Part shown: positions 50,919-61,422 of the stretch, piece by piece
Position numbering within the stretch: the first letter of the stretch is position 1
How the letters are laid out: each line of letters begins with the position of its first letter
Assembly (NCBI RefSeq): GCF_000760115.1
Contig: NZ_JNAS01000001.1
Coordinates: 310,001 to 374,000, forward strand
Source of the DNA: Prochlorococcus marinus str. SB
GTDB taxonomy: Bacteria; Cyanobacteriota; Cyanobacteriia; PCC-6307; Cyanobiaceae
Reading direction: 5' to 3'
DNA length: 64,000 nucleotides
Made by a program: the position numbers and the translations under genes
Notes under the pieces: model-generated
Database searches by the model: none
What the model was told of the DNA's origin: nothing
Seen by the model: only the letters and a program-made list of their open reading frames with translations

Positions 50919-52502
50919 TTATTTACGCCAATCATCAATATTAATATTTTGGAAAACTTTATCCTCTTCCTCAATATCTTCAAGAAATTTTAAATTAATA
51001 TCACTATGGGTTTTAATCATTTCAACCAATTTCCAGAACCTGAATAAGTGTCTTTCTATTCTCTCTTTTGCGAGTTCTGTTGTGGTTCCAGCTCTTAGAA
51101 TAAAACTCCAATCAGAAGACTCAGAAAGAAGTAGTTCTCTTGCAGCTTGCTTAAAGAGTCTTAGAGATAAATCATTATTAAAATTTTCCAAGCACAAATC
51201 TACAAATGTTGAGCCTGCCTTTGTAATTTCTGGAACGATCCATGCATTTGCATCATTAATCCAGTAATTATGGTAACCACCCTGTCCCCAGCTTGATGGC
51301 GATGGATCACAAATCTGAAGATTTGGTTTTTGCACTAAGAATTCTTTTAAATTTGTAAGCTTAATTGAATATTTACTAGAGTTCTTTAGTATATTTTCAA
51401 TAAAAAAAGGGCCCTCATACCACCAATGACCAAATAACTCTGCATCAAATGGAGCTACCAATAAAGGCTTAAAGGAAGAGGATAAAGTCAATTTTTCTAG
51501 TTGTTTGGATCTCGCTAGAAGATAGGTATCAGCATGTTCTGCCGCCTTAATTTTGGCTTCATTTTCAAGGTAAAACTCTTTTCCCCCTAAAGGAATGTTT
51601 TCATCTGTAATCTTATGAAACTTTAAACCCAAAGGTCTTCTTGATGAAATACCCTTATTTTGGAGCTTTGAGAGAGGTAATTCCCACCCCAAATCTTTAT
51701 GAAATTCCCTATATACTTTGTCGCCCGGGAACCCATCCTTAGCGGACCAAACGGGTAAGGTTGACTCACTATCTCTTCCGAAAAATGCAACTCCTTTTTT
51801 CGAGCATATTGGAGCGTATACACCATACCTAGGCCTTGGTGTGGAGTTTAGAATCCCGTGTCCGTCTAAGATTGTATATCTAATTCCAGAATTAAATAGT
51901 ATTTCATCTAAACCCTCATAATATGCGCATTCAGGTAACCAAATACCTAAAGGCTTTGTTTCAAAAATATTTTCATGGCTCCTAATAGCTGTATTGATTT
52001 GTCCTTTTACAGTTTCAGGATTCTCCCTTAAAATTGGCAGATATCCATGAGTAGCAGCACAAGTAAGAATATCTAAATTTCCAGAGTTTTTTAAAACCCT
52101 AAACTTCTCAATTAAGTTTCCAGAACAATTTTGCCAGTATAAGTATTTATCATTAAGGTTATTCTTTAAAAATGCAGATGCATTTTTTTCTTGAAGTGGC
52201 AGTTCGTTCAGGAAATCATTCCTTGTTTTAATCCAGCTTGGGAAAGTTTCTTTAATTTGTTTATCATTTAGAAGTGATAATAATGTTGGAGACAAACTAA
52301 TAGTAAGTTTTGTATTTTCAGGATTTTCATTTTTGGAAGATTCTATTGATTGAAGTAGTGGTATATAACATTCCAGAATCGCCTGAAATAACCAATCCTC
52401 TTCTAAGGAGTTTTTTTCGTTTTTTCTGACATAAGGTAGATGAGCGTGTAAAACTATCGCTAACCGGCCTAAAACATTATTCCTTGAGTATTGCCCATTC
52501 AT
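50919..52502 (-). CDS. Glycoside hydrolase family 57 / DUF1957-type alpha-glucan enzyme
   Basis: A 527-residue protein. The start LAIVLHAHLPYVRKNEKNSLEEDWLFQAI is the GH57 motif (HxHxPYV); GIWLPECAYYEGLD contains the nucleophile region of GH57 (W-L-P-E), and LLVAPFDAELFGHWWYEGPFF is the acid/base segment with DAELFGHWWYEG. This is the DUF1957 branch, including a thermophile glycogen branching enzyme. It probably acts in glycogen metabolism. It converges with crtL, 5 bases away. Confidence 0.88.
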   Translation of the reverse strand: MNGQYSRNNVLGRLAIVLHAHLPYVRKNEKNSLEEDWLFQAILECYIPLLQSIESSKNENPENTKLTISLSPTLLSLLNDKQIKETFPSWIKTRNDFLNELPLQEKNASAFLKNNLNDKYLYWQNCSGNLIEKFRVLKNSGNLDILTCAATHGYLPILRENPETVKGQINTAIRSHENIFETKPLGIWLPECAYYEGLDEILFNSGIRYTILDGHGILNSTPRPRYGVYAPICSKKGVAFFGRDSESTLPVWSAKDGFPGDKVYREFHKDLGWELPLSKLQNKGISSRRPLGLKFHKITDENIPLGGKEFYLENEAKIKAAEHADTYLLARSKQLEKLTLSSSFKPLLVAPFDAELFGHWWYEGPFFIENILKNSSKYSIKLTNLKEFLVQKPNLQICDPSPSSWGQGGYHNYWINDANAWIVPEITKAGSTFVDLCLENFNNDLSLRLFKQAARELLLSESSDWSFILRAGTTTELAKERIERHLFRFWKLVEMIKTHSDINLKFLEDIEEEDKVFQNINIDDWRK

Positions 52503-52723
52503 ACTTTTTATATTTATGCCTGTAGTTCTATAAAAAATCGAAATTTTTTTATAAAAAAGGCTTTAATCCTAAAACAATACTTTAAAAATTTAAGTATTTG
52601 ATTTTTTTTATCAGAATTTTAACCAATATTATTTAAGTTATAAACTTTCAGCAAATTTTTATTGAACTAAATCTAGTCAAATTTTTTTAATTAGCTTAAT
52701 ATAAGTCTAAGTTATTCTCTCTG

Positions 52724-54364
52724 ATGTCAAAAGATCCTGGAAGAATTTTGATATTTGACACAACTCTTCGAGATGGAGAGCAATCTCCTGGTGCAAGTTT
52801 AAATCTTGAAGAAAAGCTTGCTATTGCTCATCAATTAGCAAGATTAGGAGTAGATGTTATTGAAGCTGGATTCCCTTTCGCAAGTCCAGGAGATTTTAAA
52901 GCTGTTAATAAAATTGCTAATGTAGTAGGGAAAGAAAATGGCCCTATAATTTGCGGTTTAGCTAGGGCGTCTAAAGGAGATATAAAAGCATGTTATGAAG
53001 CAATAAGTCCTGCTCCCAAGAAAAGAATACATACTTTTATTGCGACAAGCGATATTCATCTTGAACACAAACTAAAAAAATCCAGAAAAGATGTTCTTCA
53101 AATAGTTCCAGAAATGGTAAATTATGCGAAATCCTTAGTAGATGATATCGAGTTTTCTTGTGAAGATGCCTCAAGGAGTGATCCTGAATTTTTATACGAA
53201 GTTATTCAACTAGCAATTACTGCAGGAGCGACAACAATAAATATCCCTGATACTGTTGGGTTTACAACTCCTAGTGAATTTGGCAACCTAATTGCCGATA
53301 TAAATAAAAATGTTCCAAATATTGATGAGGCAGTAATCTCGGTTCATGGTCATAATGATTTAGGTTTAGCAGTAGCCAATTTTCTTGAGGCAGTAAAAAA
53401 TGGAGCAAGACAATTAGAATGTACTATTAATGGAATTGGAGAAAGAGCCGGGAATGCCTCTTTAGAAGAATTAGTAATGGCACTTCATGTTAGGAAAAGT
53501 TTTTTTAATAGTTTTTTCAAAAGAAATCCAGATTCCCCAACTCCTCTTACGGCTATAAGAACAGAAGAAATAACAAAAACCTCTAGACTTGTTTCTAACC
53601 TAACCGGAATGACTGTACAACCTAATAAAGCAATTGTGGGAGCTAACGCTTTTGCTCATGAATCAGGCATTCATCAGGATGGTGTTTTAAAAAATAGACT
53701 AACTTACGAAATTATCGATGCAAAAACTGTTGGTTTGAGTGACAACAAAATATCTTTAGGAAAACTGAGTGGAAGAAGTGCGGTAAGAGCAAGATTAGAA
53801 GAAATGGGATATGACTTAAGCCGAGAAGATTTAAATGATGCTTTTGCTCGTTTTAAGGATCTAGCTGACAGGAAAAGAGAAATTACTGATAGAGACTTAG
53901 AAGCAATTGTTAGTGAACAAGTTCAGCTACCAGAAGCTAAATTTCAATTAAGTCTTGTACAAGTAAGTTGTGGTAACGCCTCTAAACCTACTGCAACCAT
54001 TTCGCTTCTAAACACAGAAGATAATAGTGAGGATACTGCTGTATCAATAGGGACTGGGCCAGTTGATGCTGTATGCGAGGCTTTAAATAAATTAGCTAAA
54101 GTTCCTAACGAACTAATTGAATTTTCTGTTAAGTCGGTAACAGAAGGAATTGATGCTTTAGGCGAAGTAACAATAAGAATAAGAAGGGATAATAAAATAT
54201 ATTCTGGTCATTCTGCTGACACTGACGTTGTAGTTGCTGCAGCAAATGCTTACGTTAATGCTTTAAATAGACTTGTATTTTCTGAGAAAAAAAATTCAAT
54301 TCATCCACAATTTGATAGTTTAGAGAATTCTGATAATAAATTTCTATCTAATCCTGCAAATTAA
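52724..54364 (+). CDS. leuA: 2-isopropylmalate synthase
   Basis: A 546-residue enzyme. [14 protein letters not shown] is the N-terminal substrate and metal motif, [17 protein letters not shown] holds the metal-binding His pair, and HESGIHQDG is the C-terminal signature. A LeuA regulatory domain follows (residues 400-520) and allows leucine feedback. It condenses 2-oxoisovalerate with acetyl-CoA, the first step of leucine synthesis. The upstream 220 bases hold no evident leader peptide or gene. Confidence 0.95.
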   Translation: MSKDPGRILIFDTTLRDGEQSPGASLNLEEKLAIAHQLARLGVDVIEAGFPFASPGDFKAVNKIANVVGKENGPIICGLARASKGDIKACYEAISPAPKKRIHTFIATSDIHLEHKLKKSRKDVLQIVPEMVNYAKSLVDDIEFSCEDASRSDPEFLYEVIQLAITAGATTINIPDTVGFTTPSEFGNLIADINKNVPNIDEAVISVHGHNDLGLAVANFLEAVKNGARQLECTINGIGERAGNASLEELVMALHVRKSFFNSFFKRNPDSPTPLTAIRTEEITKTSRLVSNLTGMTVQPNKAIVGANAFAHESGIHQDGVLKNRLTYEIIDAKTVGLSDNKISLGKLSGRSAVRARLEEMGYDLSREDLNDAFARFKDLADRKREITDRDLEAIVSEQVQLPEAKFQLSLVQVSCGNASKPTATISLLNTEDNSEDTAVSIGTGPVDAVCEALNKLAKVPNELIEFSVKSVTEGIDALGEVTIRIRRDNKIYSGHSADTDVVVAAANAYVNALNRLVFSEKKNSIHPQFDSLENSDNKFLSNPAN

Positions 54365-54446
54365 ATTATTTTCATAGGATTATTAAGTAGCATTAAAAAA
54401 AGTCTCTCAATAATGTAGATTTAACTAATAGTCAAAGCAGGGAATA

Positions 54447-54839
54447 ATGAGAGAAAGGATACTTGGATATTGGGCACTTTCGTGGATTGGCTTAATCGGC
54501 AATATAATTGCACTTCCAATAATCGCATTAATAATAAGTTATGGACCTCCACTAAAAGTTGCGAATATAACTCTTGCAATAAGTCTTGGATGGCCTGCTG
54601 CAATTGTTGGAATAGTTTCTTCAGCAGCTCTTTTAGCAGAGAGAAAATGGGGAGTAACTTTAACTCTGGTATCTTTATCAATGGTAATCTCTGGTATGGG
54701 TCCTTATTCAATTGTAAGGCTCATAACTCTTCAAGACATTTATGGAGTTGGTGGGTTTACTCTTTTAACAACATTATTAAGTACGCTAGCTCTTCTTTAT
54801 TGGTGTAATCCGAAACATCGAAGAAGTATTAGGTTATAA
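54447..54839 (+). CDS. Four-helix membrane protein, unknown
   Basis: A 130-residue protein with four hydrophobic segments (about residues 10-35, 40-65, 72-90 and 98-118). The start MRERILGYWALSWIG and the closing LLYWCNPKHRRSIRL are well formed. No family is recognised. Another frame inside it is open but encodes an Asn/Ser/Cys-rich shadow without membrane character. Confidence 0.6.
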   Translation: MRERILGYWALSWIGLIGNIIALPIIALIISYGPPLKVANITLAISLGWPAAIVGIVSSAALLAERKWGVTLTLVSLSMVISGMGPYSIVRLITLQDIYGVGGFTLLTTLLSTLALLYWCNPKHRRSIRL

Positions 54840-54848
54840 AATTTAAAA

Positions 54849-56324
54849 TTAAGAAAAAGTATTATTCTTGCCAGTTGGATACTGAATTCTTCTGTGTCTA
54901 ATCCTTTTCCATACATTCAAGAATGCCCTTTTTATTAGAAAAATTTCTCCTTTAGATAAATTGCTATCATCTAATTGTCCATCTTTTTTACGAGAGTAGA
55001 TAATATTAGAAATTGTTTTCAAAGCTTCTTTATCAGATGCATTAATATTCATAGCTCTAAGTGCAGCTTCACATCCATCGGCAAGCATTAAAATAGCTGT
55101 TTCTTTGGACTGAGGAATAGGGCCTTTGTATCTAAAATAATATTCATTAATGTCGAGATTTTTTTCTTTAGCTTTTTGAAAAAAATATCCCATTTTAAGG
55201 GTACCTTGATGTTCAGGAATAAAATTAGCTATCAGCTTAGGTAGTCTATTTTTTCTTGCAAATTTCAACCCTTCATCAACATGAGCTTGTAATACTTCGG
55301 CACTTTTAATCGGATCATCTAATTCGTCATGCGGATTTTTTGAACCATCCTGATTTTCAATAAACCAATTAGGTGCATGTAATTTGCCAACGTCATGATA
55401 TAACGCTCCAGTTTTAATAAGATCAATATCACCACCAATCATTCTTGTCGCCTCCTCTGCTAAACCACATATAAGTAAGGTATGTTCAAAAGTACCCGGA
55501 GCTTCTAGAGACAATCTTCTAATTAGAGGCTTTTCCTTATCAGCCAATTCGAGCAATCTTGCTTTAGTTAATAATCCGAATATCGATTCAAAAATAGGAA
55601 TAAATAAAATTGTAAAAAGCATAGCTATCGCCAATAGCAAGGAATCAGAAAATATATCCCCATTAGCTAAAATAAAATCTTGATTATTATTAATAAGAGA
55701 TATTTTATCTTTACCTATCAATATCCATTGACTCAAGAAAGATCCTATTGGCACAAAAATTGATAATTGAAGTAACTGAGCTCTACTTCTTATTCTTCCT
55801 CCAAGAAGAGATACTATTGAAGCACAAACTAATAAAATAAAAAATAAATTGTTATTGATAACAATTTCTGGGTCAGGCCAAATAAGACTCGCTATTGATA
55901 CCCAAGCTAAAGCTGTTATGGTTCCCATTCCTTGAGATATTATTAATGCCGGTGGAATTATCATAGATAATGGACTTATAGTTGAAGCTAAGGTTAATTT
56001 CGTAACTTGTACTGCTAAAAGAAGAGTAATGATTAAGAAGATCTGTCTTGAGGAAATTGTAGGATTCTCTTTTTTTGAAACTAATATCAAAACTCCAGAA
56101 CTAATAAGTATTTCAATAAAGTTCAAAAACCAAGAAAAAAAATCTGCGATTTTTAAAGGCGAAATAAGAAGTAGTTTATAAGAAGAAATTATTGAAATTA
56201 AAATGCATACTAAAAAAATTATGAGATTATCAATTCTTGAAATTTTAATTGGTTGTTTTACTGGGACTTGACTTCGCCTCCACAGATAAAACAATTTTTT
56301 TAAGGTAGTTATGATGTTTTGCAC
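54849..56324 (-). CDS. Membrane-associated HD phosphohydrolase (PgpH-like, short form)
   Basis: A 491-residue protein. About six or seven hydrophobic segments fill residues 30-260. The HD domain follows: APGTFEHTLLICGLAEEAT, the HD motif in LIKTGALYHDVGKL, and NFIPEHQG. PgpH-type proteins hydrolyse c-di-AMP; they normally carry a large extracellular 7TMR-HDED domain, which is absent here. A c-di-AMP phosphodiesterase role is likely but not shown. It is convergent with the 130-residue membrane protein. Confidence 0.78.
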   Translation of the reverse strand: MQNIITTLKKLFYLWRRSQVPVKQPIKISRIDNLIIFLVCILISIISSYKLLLISPLKIADFFSWFLNFIEILISSGVLILVSKKENPTISSRQIFLIITLLLAVQVTKLTLASTISPLSMIIPPALIISQGMGTITALAWVSIASLIWPDPEIVINNNLFFILLVCASIVSLLGGRIRSRAQLLQLSIFVPIGSFLSQWILIGKDKISLINNNQDFILANGDIFSDSLLLAIAMLFTILFIPIFESIFGLLTKARLLELADKEKPLIRRLSLEAPGTFEHTLLICGLAEEATRMIGGDIDLIKTGALYHDVGKLHAPNWFIENQDGSKNPHDELDDPIKSAEVLQAHVDEGLKFARKNRLPKLIANFIPEHQGTLKMGYFFQKAKEKNLDINEYYFRYKGPIPQSKETAILMLADGCEAALRAMNINASDKEALKTISNIIYSRKKDGQLDDSNLSKGEIFLIKRAFLNVWKRIRHRRIQYPTGKNNTFS

Positions 56325-56398
56325 AGAATATAGATAAATCTATTTGAATAATTTAAAATTATAGGCATGCTAGGTGTAAAAAGGAGAAGTTTTTCTAA

Positions 56399-57295
56399 AT
56401 GTCATTAAAATTAGACGGTAAAAAATTATCTCTTGAAATTGAACAAAGATTATCTAACTATATCTCGGGTAATAAAAAAATTGCAAAAAGAGATCCTGGT
56501 TTAGCTTTAATAAGAATAGGTGAAGACCCCGCGAGTGGTGTTTACGTTAATAATAAGGAAAAAGCATGTTCAAGGGTTGGAGTAAAGAGCTTTATCTTTC
56601 ATCTAGAAGATAGTGTAGAGCAAAAAGAAGTTGAACAATTAATAATCAAACTTAATTCTGATAAAGATATTGATGGAATGTTACTACAACTTCCCATCCC
56701 AAAGAAGTTTGACGAGCAAAAACTGATAAGCCATATTAATCCAAGCAAAGATGTAGATGGACTAAATGAGATAAACATCGGCAAACTAGTAAAAAATGAG
56801 CCTGCTATGAGATCATGCACACCGGCAGGAATTATTAATTTATTAAGGTCCCAAAATATTACAATTGAAGGCAAGAAAATCGTTGTCATTGGAAGAAGTT
56901 TACTTGTTGGTAAACCCCTATCGCTTATGTTGTTGAATCTAAATGGCACGGTAACAATTACTCACTCTAAAACAATAAATTTGAAAAAAATTTGTAGAGA
57001 AGCCGATATTCTAATTGCGGCTGCAGGAAAACCCAATCTTGTAGATTCGAGTTTTGTCAAAGAAGGTGCAGTAATTATTGATGTTGGTATACATAGATTA
57101 AAAAGTTCCGATAAAAATAAAACCAGATTATGTGGAGATGTATTATTAGGAGATGTTATTTCTAAAGTATTTGCTTACACTCCTGTTCCAGGAGGTGTTG
57201 GGCCAATGACAGTAACAATGTTACTTGTAAATACTATTTTTAGCTGGCAAAAACAATTTGGTTTATCATCAACTCTTAATGACCTTTTGCCATAA
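56399..57295 (+). CDS. folD: Bifunctional methylenetetrahydrofolate dehydrogenase / cyclohydrolase
   Basis: A 298-residue enzyme. [12 protein letters not shown] has the catalytic Tyr/Lys region (YVNNKEKAC), [11 protein letters not shown] the substrate block, [14 protein letters not shown], and [14 protein letters not shown] the NADP site. It interconverts 5,10-methylene-, methenyl- and 10-formyl-THF. crtE follows 36 bases later on the same strand. Confidence 0.95.
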   Translation: MSLKLDGKKLSLEIEQRLSNYISGNKKIAKRDPGLALIRIGEDPASGVYVNNKEKACSRVGVKSFIFHLEDSVEQKEVEQLIIKLNSDKDIDGMLLQLPIPKKFDEQKLISHINPSKDVDGLNEINIGKLVKNEPAMRSCTPAGIINLLRSQNITIEGKKIVVIGRSLLVGKPLSLMLLNLNGTVTITHSKTINLKKICREADILIAAAGKPNLVDSSFVKEGAVIIDVGIHRLKSSDKNKTRLCGDVLLGDVISKVFAYTPVPGGVGPMTVTMLLVNTIFSWQKQFGLSSTLNDLLP

Positions 57296-57331
57296 ACTCC
57301 ATGATGAAATTTTTTTTACTAAAGGTATAAA

Positions 57332-58234
57332 ATGACTGAAGTTATAAATAGTATTTCTGAATTTGAAAAATATCTTAAAAACACAAAAAAGGTTGTAGAA
57401 GAAGCACTTGATTTTTCCTTGGGTCCAGAGAATCCAGAAATATTAAGAGAATCAATGAGATATTCACTCTTAGCTGGAGGGAAAAGAATACGTCCAATTT
57501 TATGTTTAGCATCTTGTGCATTGGCTGGAGGAGAACCCTCTCTTGCAGTTCCTACTGCGGTAGCTATAGAAATGATCCATACAATGTCCTTGATTCATGA
57601 TGATCTACCCGCCATGGATAATGATGACTTGAGGAGAGGCAGGGCGACAAATCATAAAGTATATGGAGATGCAATAGCTATTCTTGCAGGCGATGCTTTA
57701 TTAACAAGGGCCTTTGAAATGGTCTCTCTAAGAAGCCCTGGAGTCGATCCAAATAGATTATTAAATGTAGTTGGCGAATTATCTTTAGTTGCTGGTGCTC
57801 CAGGCTTAGTCGGGGGACAAGTTGTTGATTTGGAATGCGAAGGCAAAGTAGTCGACCTTGAAACTCTCGAATATATTCATCTTCACAAGACTGGGGCTTT
57901 ATTGAAGGCCTGCGTTAGAACAGGCGCTATGATCGCAGGAGCTAACGAAAAACTATTACAAGCCCTTACAACGTATGCAGAGGGAATTGGTTTAGCCTTC
58001 CAAATAATAGATGATATTCTTGATTTAACTTCCAGCAGTGAAAAGTTAGGTAAAACAGCTGGCAAAGATCTTTTGGCTGACAAAACTACTTACCCTAAAT
58101 TACTTGGAATGGAGGAGTCAAAGAAAAGGGCATTTGATTTAGTTGAAAAAGCAAAAAAAGCAATTGAACCTTGGGGTGCAGATGCAAAGTATTTAATATC
58201 TTTAGCTGACTTTATTACAAATAGAGATAGATAA
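57332..58234 (+). CDS. crtE: Geranylgeranyl diphosphate synthase
   Basis: A 300-residue trans-prenyltransferase. The first Asp-rich motif is [15 protein letters not shown] (about residue 91) and the second [13 protein letters not shown] (about 228), with GGKRIRP near the start. It makes GGPP for carotenoids, the chlorophyll tail and phylloquinone. It is followed 13 bases later by the PAP2-like gene. Confidence 0.93.
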   Translation: MTEVINSISEFEKYLKNTKKVVEEALDFSLGPENPEILRESMRYSLLAGGKRIRPILCLASCALAGGEPSLAVPTAVAIEMIHTMSLIHDDLPAMDNDDLRRGRATNHKVYGDAIAILAGDALLTRAFEMVSLRSPGVDPNRLLNVVGELSLVAGAPGLVGGQVVDLECEGKVVDLETLEYIHLHKTGALLKACVRTGAMIAGANEKLLQALTTYAEGIGLAFQIIDDILDLTSSSEKLGKTAGKDLLADKTTYPKLLGMEESKKRAFDLVEKAKKAIEPWGADAKYLISLADFITNRDR

Positions 58235-58247
58235 TTTTTTTTAATTT

Positions 58248-58727
58248 ATGTCTGATTTTTTTTCTTTTTTTAATAATTCAGTTCTTTTCTGGAGCCTATT
58301 ATCCTGCTTGCTAGCTCAATTTTTAAAAATTGTATTCAATTTCTTTTCAACTGGAGAGTTAAGATTTGGAATTATGTTCGAGACGGGTGGAATGCCCTCA
58401 AGTCATTCCGCCTTAATAACTGGCGCTACATCTGGTATAGGTTATGAATTAGGATTTGATAGCTCAATATTCGCATTATCAGTTGCAGTTGCACTAATAG
58501 TTATGTATGACGCTAGTGGTGTTCGAAAATCAGCTGGGATTCACGCTGCAGAAATTAATAAACTATCAAAAAAACTAGACCCTCAATCTGAATTACTGTT
58601 AAAAGAAACCCTAGGCCATACAAAAATTGAGGTCATGGTGGGGAGTTTTTTAGGACCATTAATCACTTTGCCTGGAATGTTTTTTTTAGGTTCTCCTCTC
58701 AAAATATTTGATTTAGTAATAAATTAA
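58248..58727 (+). CDS. Divergent PAP2-family (DUF212) membrane protein
   Basis: A 159-residue protein with four to five hydrophobic helices. FETGGMPSSHSALITGATSGIGYELGFDS is the DUF212 signature (GGMPSSH-A) and VMYDASGVRKSAGIHA follows (D-A-x-G-V-R-x-x-x-G). Related to acid phosphatase and haloperoxidase-like PAP2 proteins. The tandem with crtE may reflect prenyl diphosphate metabolism; that is inference. The 3' end overlaps cobB by 4 bases (convergent). Confidence 0.85.
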   Translation: MSDFFSFFNNSVLFWSLLSCLLAQFLKIVFNFFSTGELRFGIMFETGGMPSSHSALITGATSGIGYELGFDSSIFALSVAVALIVMYDASGVRKSAGIHAAEINKLSKKLDPQSELLLKETLGHTKIEVMVGSFLGPLITLPGMFFLGSPLKIFDLVIN

Positions 58728-60115
58728 GAATGCTTTGAAAAAGTAATTTGGGTGGCATCTATAAAGTTTTTTGCGAGTTCTAGAGAACTTGGCAAATGTA
58801 AGTGAATCCAACTTGCATGTAATTTTTCATCAAAAAAGCCTTCATTTTTGTATTCAGTTTCCCAAGATTTAATTTTCCATGGGGAAGAAAGTTTCTTCTG
58901 ATGATAAGCCTTTCCAAAATCAAGTTCAGATAAATTATTTTCAATTTCCCAATAATGAAATTCATGGCCTCTAATTAATTGATTTTGTTTAATAATCGGA
59001 GTATCTTTTAAACCCTCTATGTATCTATAACCTACTGAAAGTTTACTTTTTTTTGATCTAAAAGGCAGTATGCCACTCATTTTATGATAATTACCATTTT
59101 CATCTTTTATGAAGTCCCCTAAAATCATCATCCCTCCGCACTCAGCATATATAAATCCATTTTTGCGGAATTTCCTTAACGAATTTAAGCTTTTTGTAGA
59201 GTTACTTATATGATCAGCATATTTTTCAGGGAATCCCCCGGGAATAATTAAAGAAGAAGCCTCATTAGGTATTTCTTCATTATCAAAAATACTCCATGAA
59301 ATTAATGGAATGCCTATTTCATTCAAAAACTCCTTAGTTTCAGGGTATTGAAAATGAAAGATTTTATCTTCTGCAATCGCGATAGGTTTACTTTTGTCAA
59401 TTTTAAAATCTTTAAAATTGACAGAATTAAATATTTTCTTTTTAGGAGATTTCAGAAATTTTATGAGAGAAAATACATCAAGGTTTCTTTCGGCGAAATT
59501 TGCAAAATATTCAACATTAATTTCTTTTTCTTTTTCCATTGGAGATATCAAACCTAAATTAGCTTTGTTTAAAGTTATTTTTGAATCAGATGGTAAAAAA
59601 CCAAGAATTTCGATTTCTTCATTTTTAAAAACCTCTTTGATCAATTTTTTATGTCTATCTGAATTAACGTTGTTAAATATAATTCCTGCTATTGACAAAT
59701 CACTATCAAAATCTCTAAAACCTCGAATAGTCGCCAGAAGAGAAGCTACTTGGCCTTTAGCATTAACAATAAAAATTATTGGAGCATTTAGAAGTTTAGA
59801 AATATTTGCTGTGCTGGAATAAGTTGTTGCCCCTAATCCATCAAATAGACCCATTGCCCCTTCAATTAGCGAGAATTCATATTTCAAAGAATGTTTAAAA
59901 AAACTTTCTTGAACCCATTCCTCACCACTTAAAAAAATATCTAAATTTCTACAAATAGGTTGGCCAATTGAACTAAGTTGTTGTTGATCAAGATAATCTG
60001 GGCCAACCTTGAAAGTTTGTAACTTTATACCTTTTGAGAACGCCCAACAAGATAGCAAAAGCGATAATGTAGTTTTTCCACTATCAGTAGAAGGAGAAGA
60101 TATTACACAAGGCAT
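58724..60115 (-). CDS. cobB: Cobyrinic acid a,c-diamide synthase
   Basis: A 463-residue CobB/CbiA protein. The ATP-binding N-terminus SSPSTDSGKTTLSLLL is at residue 6, and a C-terminal class I glutamine amidotransferase domain has its Cys in GFIYAECGGMMILG. It amidates cobyrinate side chains in cobalamin synthesis; Prochlorococcus makes a cobamide itself. It starts 3 bases after the opcA stop in the zwf-opcA-cobB run, an unexpected companion for pentose phosphate genes. Confidence 0.88.
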   Translation of the reverse strand: MPCVISSPSTDSGKTTLSLLLSCWAFSKGIKLQTFKVGPDYLDQQQLSSIGQPICRNLDIFLSGEEWVQESFFKHSLKYEFSLIEGAMGLFDGLGATTYSSTANISKLLNAPIIFIVNAKGQVASLLATIRGFRDFDSDLSIAGIIFNNVNSDRHKKLIKEVFKNEEIEILGFLPSDSKITLNKANLGLISPMEKEKEINVEYFANFAERNLDVFSLIKFLKSPKKKIFNSVNFKDFKIDKSKPIAIAEDKIFHFQYPETKEFLNEIGIPLISWSIFDNEEIPNEASSLIIPGGFPEKYADHISNSTKSLNSLRKFRKNGFIYAECGGMMILGDFIKDENGNYHKMSGILPFRSKKSKLSVGYRYIEGLKDTPIIKQNQLIRGHEFHYWEIENNLSELDFGKAYHQKKLSSPWKIKSWETEYKNEGFFDEKLHASWIHLHLPSSLELAKNFIDATQITFSKHS

Positions 60116-60118
60116 CTA

Positions 60119-61420
60119 TTAGTTATTAAAACCATTAAATATTTGAAGGGCTTTTTTAATAGAATTTTCAAAAAGAGGGCTTGTACTACCTCTACTACTT
60201 CCCAATAATTTACTAACATCGTACTCTGATGTAGAAAAAGAATTTGGAACAACTTGTTCTATTAATTCCATATTAGCCATTCCCCCTGCTTCAAGTCTCA
60301 TACACTCCACTGATTCACAACCAAGTATTACACAAGTATTATTTTTTTGAACCTCACTAATTTTTGAAATCAGCCTCAATCCAATAACTTGTCCTAAATG
60401 AATACTCGGCTTTCCCAAAGATAAAGGATTAATTGATGCAGAAATTATTTCGCCATTAATTCTTTTAAACTCTATTTTTATTGATTCTATATCCCTTTCA
60501 ACTCTTAGAAATGACCAACCAAGCTTATCGCTAATCCATGAAATCAAAAACAAAGCTTGAATCATATGATCTCCTGCAATATCAATGTCGATATCAGTAA
60601 TATGATCTAAAATTGGTCTCCTCGAAGGCGGATCAAAAATCATTGCCAATGATTCCCTCCAATTTTTCAATCTAACCCAATTCAAATCATTAATTGCTTT
60701 ATTTGAGTTATTTAATTGATCTAAAACTTTTAAACATCTTTGAGGCGATCCAAGAGCAGTATCAATTATTAACCTTAGACCATAATTAGTAAAAAATTCG
60801 AAAATTTCAGGCGATTCATCCAAGCTTCCATTCCACCACAACCATGAAGGTAATTCATCAATTGATAAACCATCAATTATTTTTAATCCTTTACTAGATA
60901 TTGATGCCGAGTCCCCCCTAATAACAACTAAATCCCCACATATAGGTTGCATAGCTGGAGCATCACTTAATGGACAGTAAGCTGATACAAAAGTTTTGAT
61001 ATCTGAATTTTTATTTAATGTTGGAGCTAGAGTTATTAATCTTCTTGGATTCAATGTACTTATTGATGATTCAAAAAATTGTCCTCTAAAATCTTCAAAG
61101 TCTCTATTAGATAAATTTTTCTTCAACAAATTCAATAATTCTTCACTATCAAGGGAAGTACTGATAGGAAGACCTTGATCTAATATAAATTTTTTAGCAA
61201 CTTCAATTATCTCTGGACTTAAATTTCCAGTAATTGGTCCATTTACTAATCCTTTTTGAACCAAACATTGTTCTAGCCAAGCCGGCTGCCAGACCATTAA
61301 TGTAAAAGTATTAGCTCCACTATTATCATTATCTTCTGAAAGCCATAATTTATTAAGGTAATTAGAAATTTCCTGATAAGGAAGCTCTAAAGGGGTTTGG
61401 AGTGTTAGTTGAGGTTTCAT
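60119..61420 (-). CDS. opcA: Glucose-6-phosphate dehydrogenase assembly protein OpcA
   Basis: A 433-residue protein following zwf by 2 bases, its usual partner in cyanobacteria. It has the OpcA family segments ANTFTLMVWQPAWLEQCL and RPILDHITDIDIDIAGDHMIQALFLISWISDKLGW. OpcA activates G6PDH, switching on the oxidative pentose phosphate path at night. Assignment rests on family likeness plus context. Confidence 0.88.
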   Translation of the reverse strand: MKPQLTLQTPLELPYQEISNYLNKLWLSEDNDNSGANTFTLMVWQPAWLEQCLVQKGLVNGPITGNLSPEIIEVAKKFILDQGLPISTSLDSEELLNLLKKNLSNRDFEDFRGQFFESSISTLNPRRLITLAPTLNKNSDIKTFVSAYCPLSDAPAMQPICGDLVVIRGDSASISSKGLKIIDGLSIDELPSWLWWNGSLDESPEIFEFFTNYGLRLIIDTALGSPQRCLKVLDQLNNSNKAINDLNWVRLKNWRESLAMIFDPPSRRPILDHITDIDIDIAGDHMIQALFLISWISDKLGWSFLRVERDIESIKIEFKRINGEIISASINPLSLGKPSIHLGQVIGLRLISKISEVQKNNTCVILGCESVECMRLEAGGMANMELIEQVVPNSFSTSEYDVSKLLGSSRGSTSPLFENSIKKALQIFNGFNN

Positions 61421-61422
61421 TT

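Noticed and set aside
54470-54808. Alternative plus-strand frame inside the 130-residue membrane-protein gene
   Set aside because: The product is Asn/Ser/Cys-rich with no membrane pattern; the other frame encodes a clean four-helix protein.
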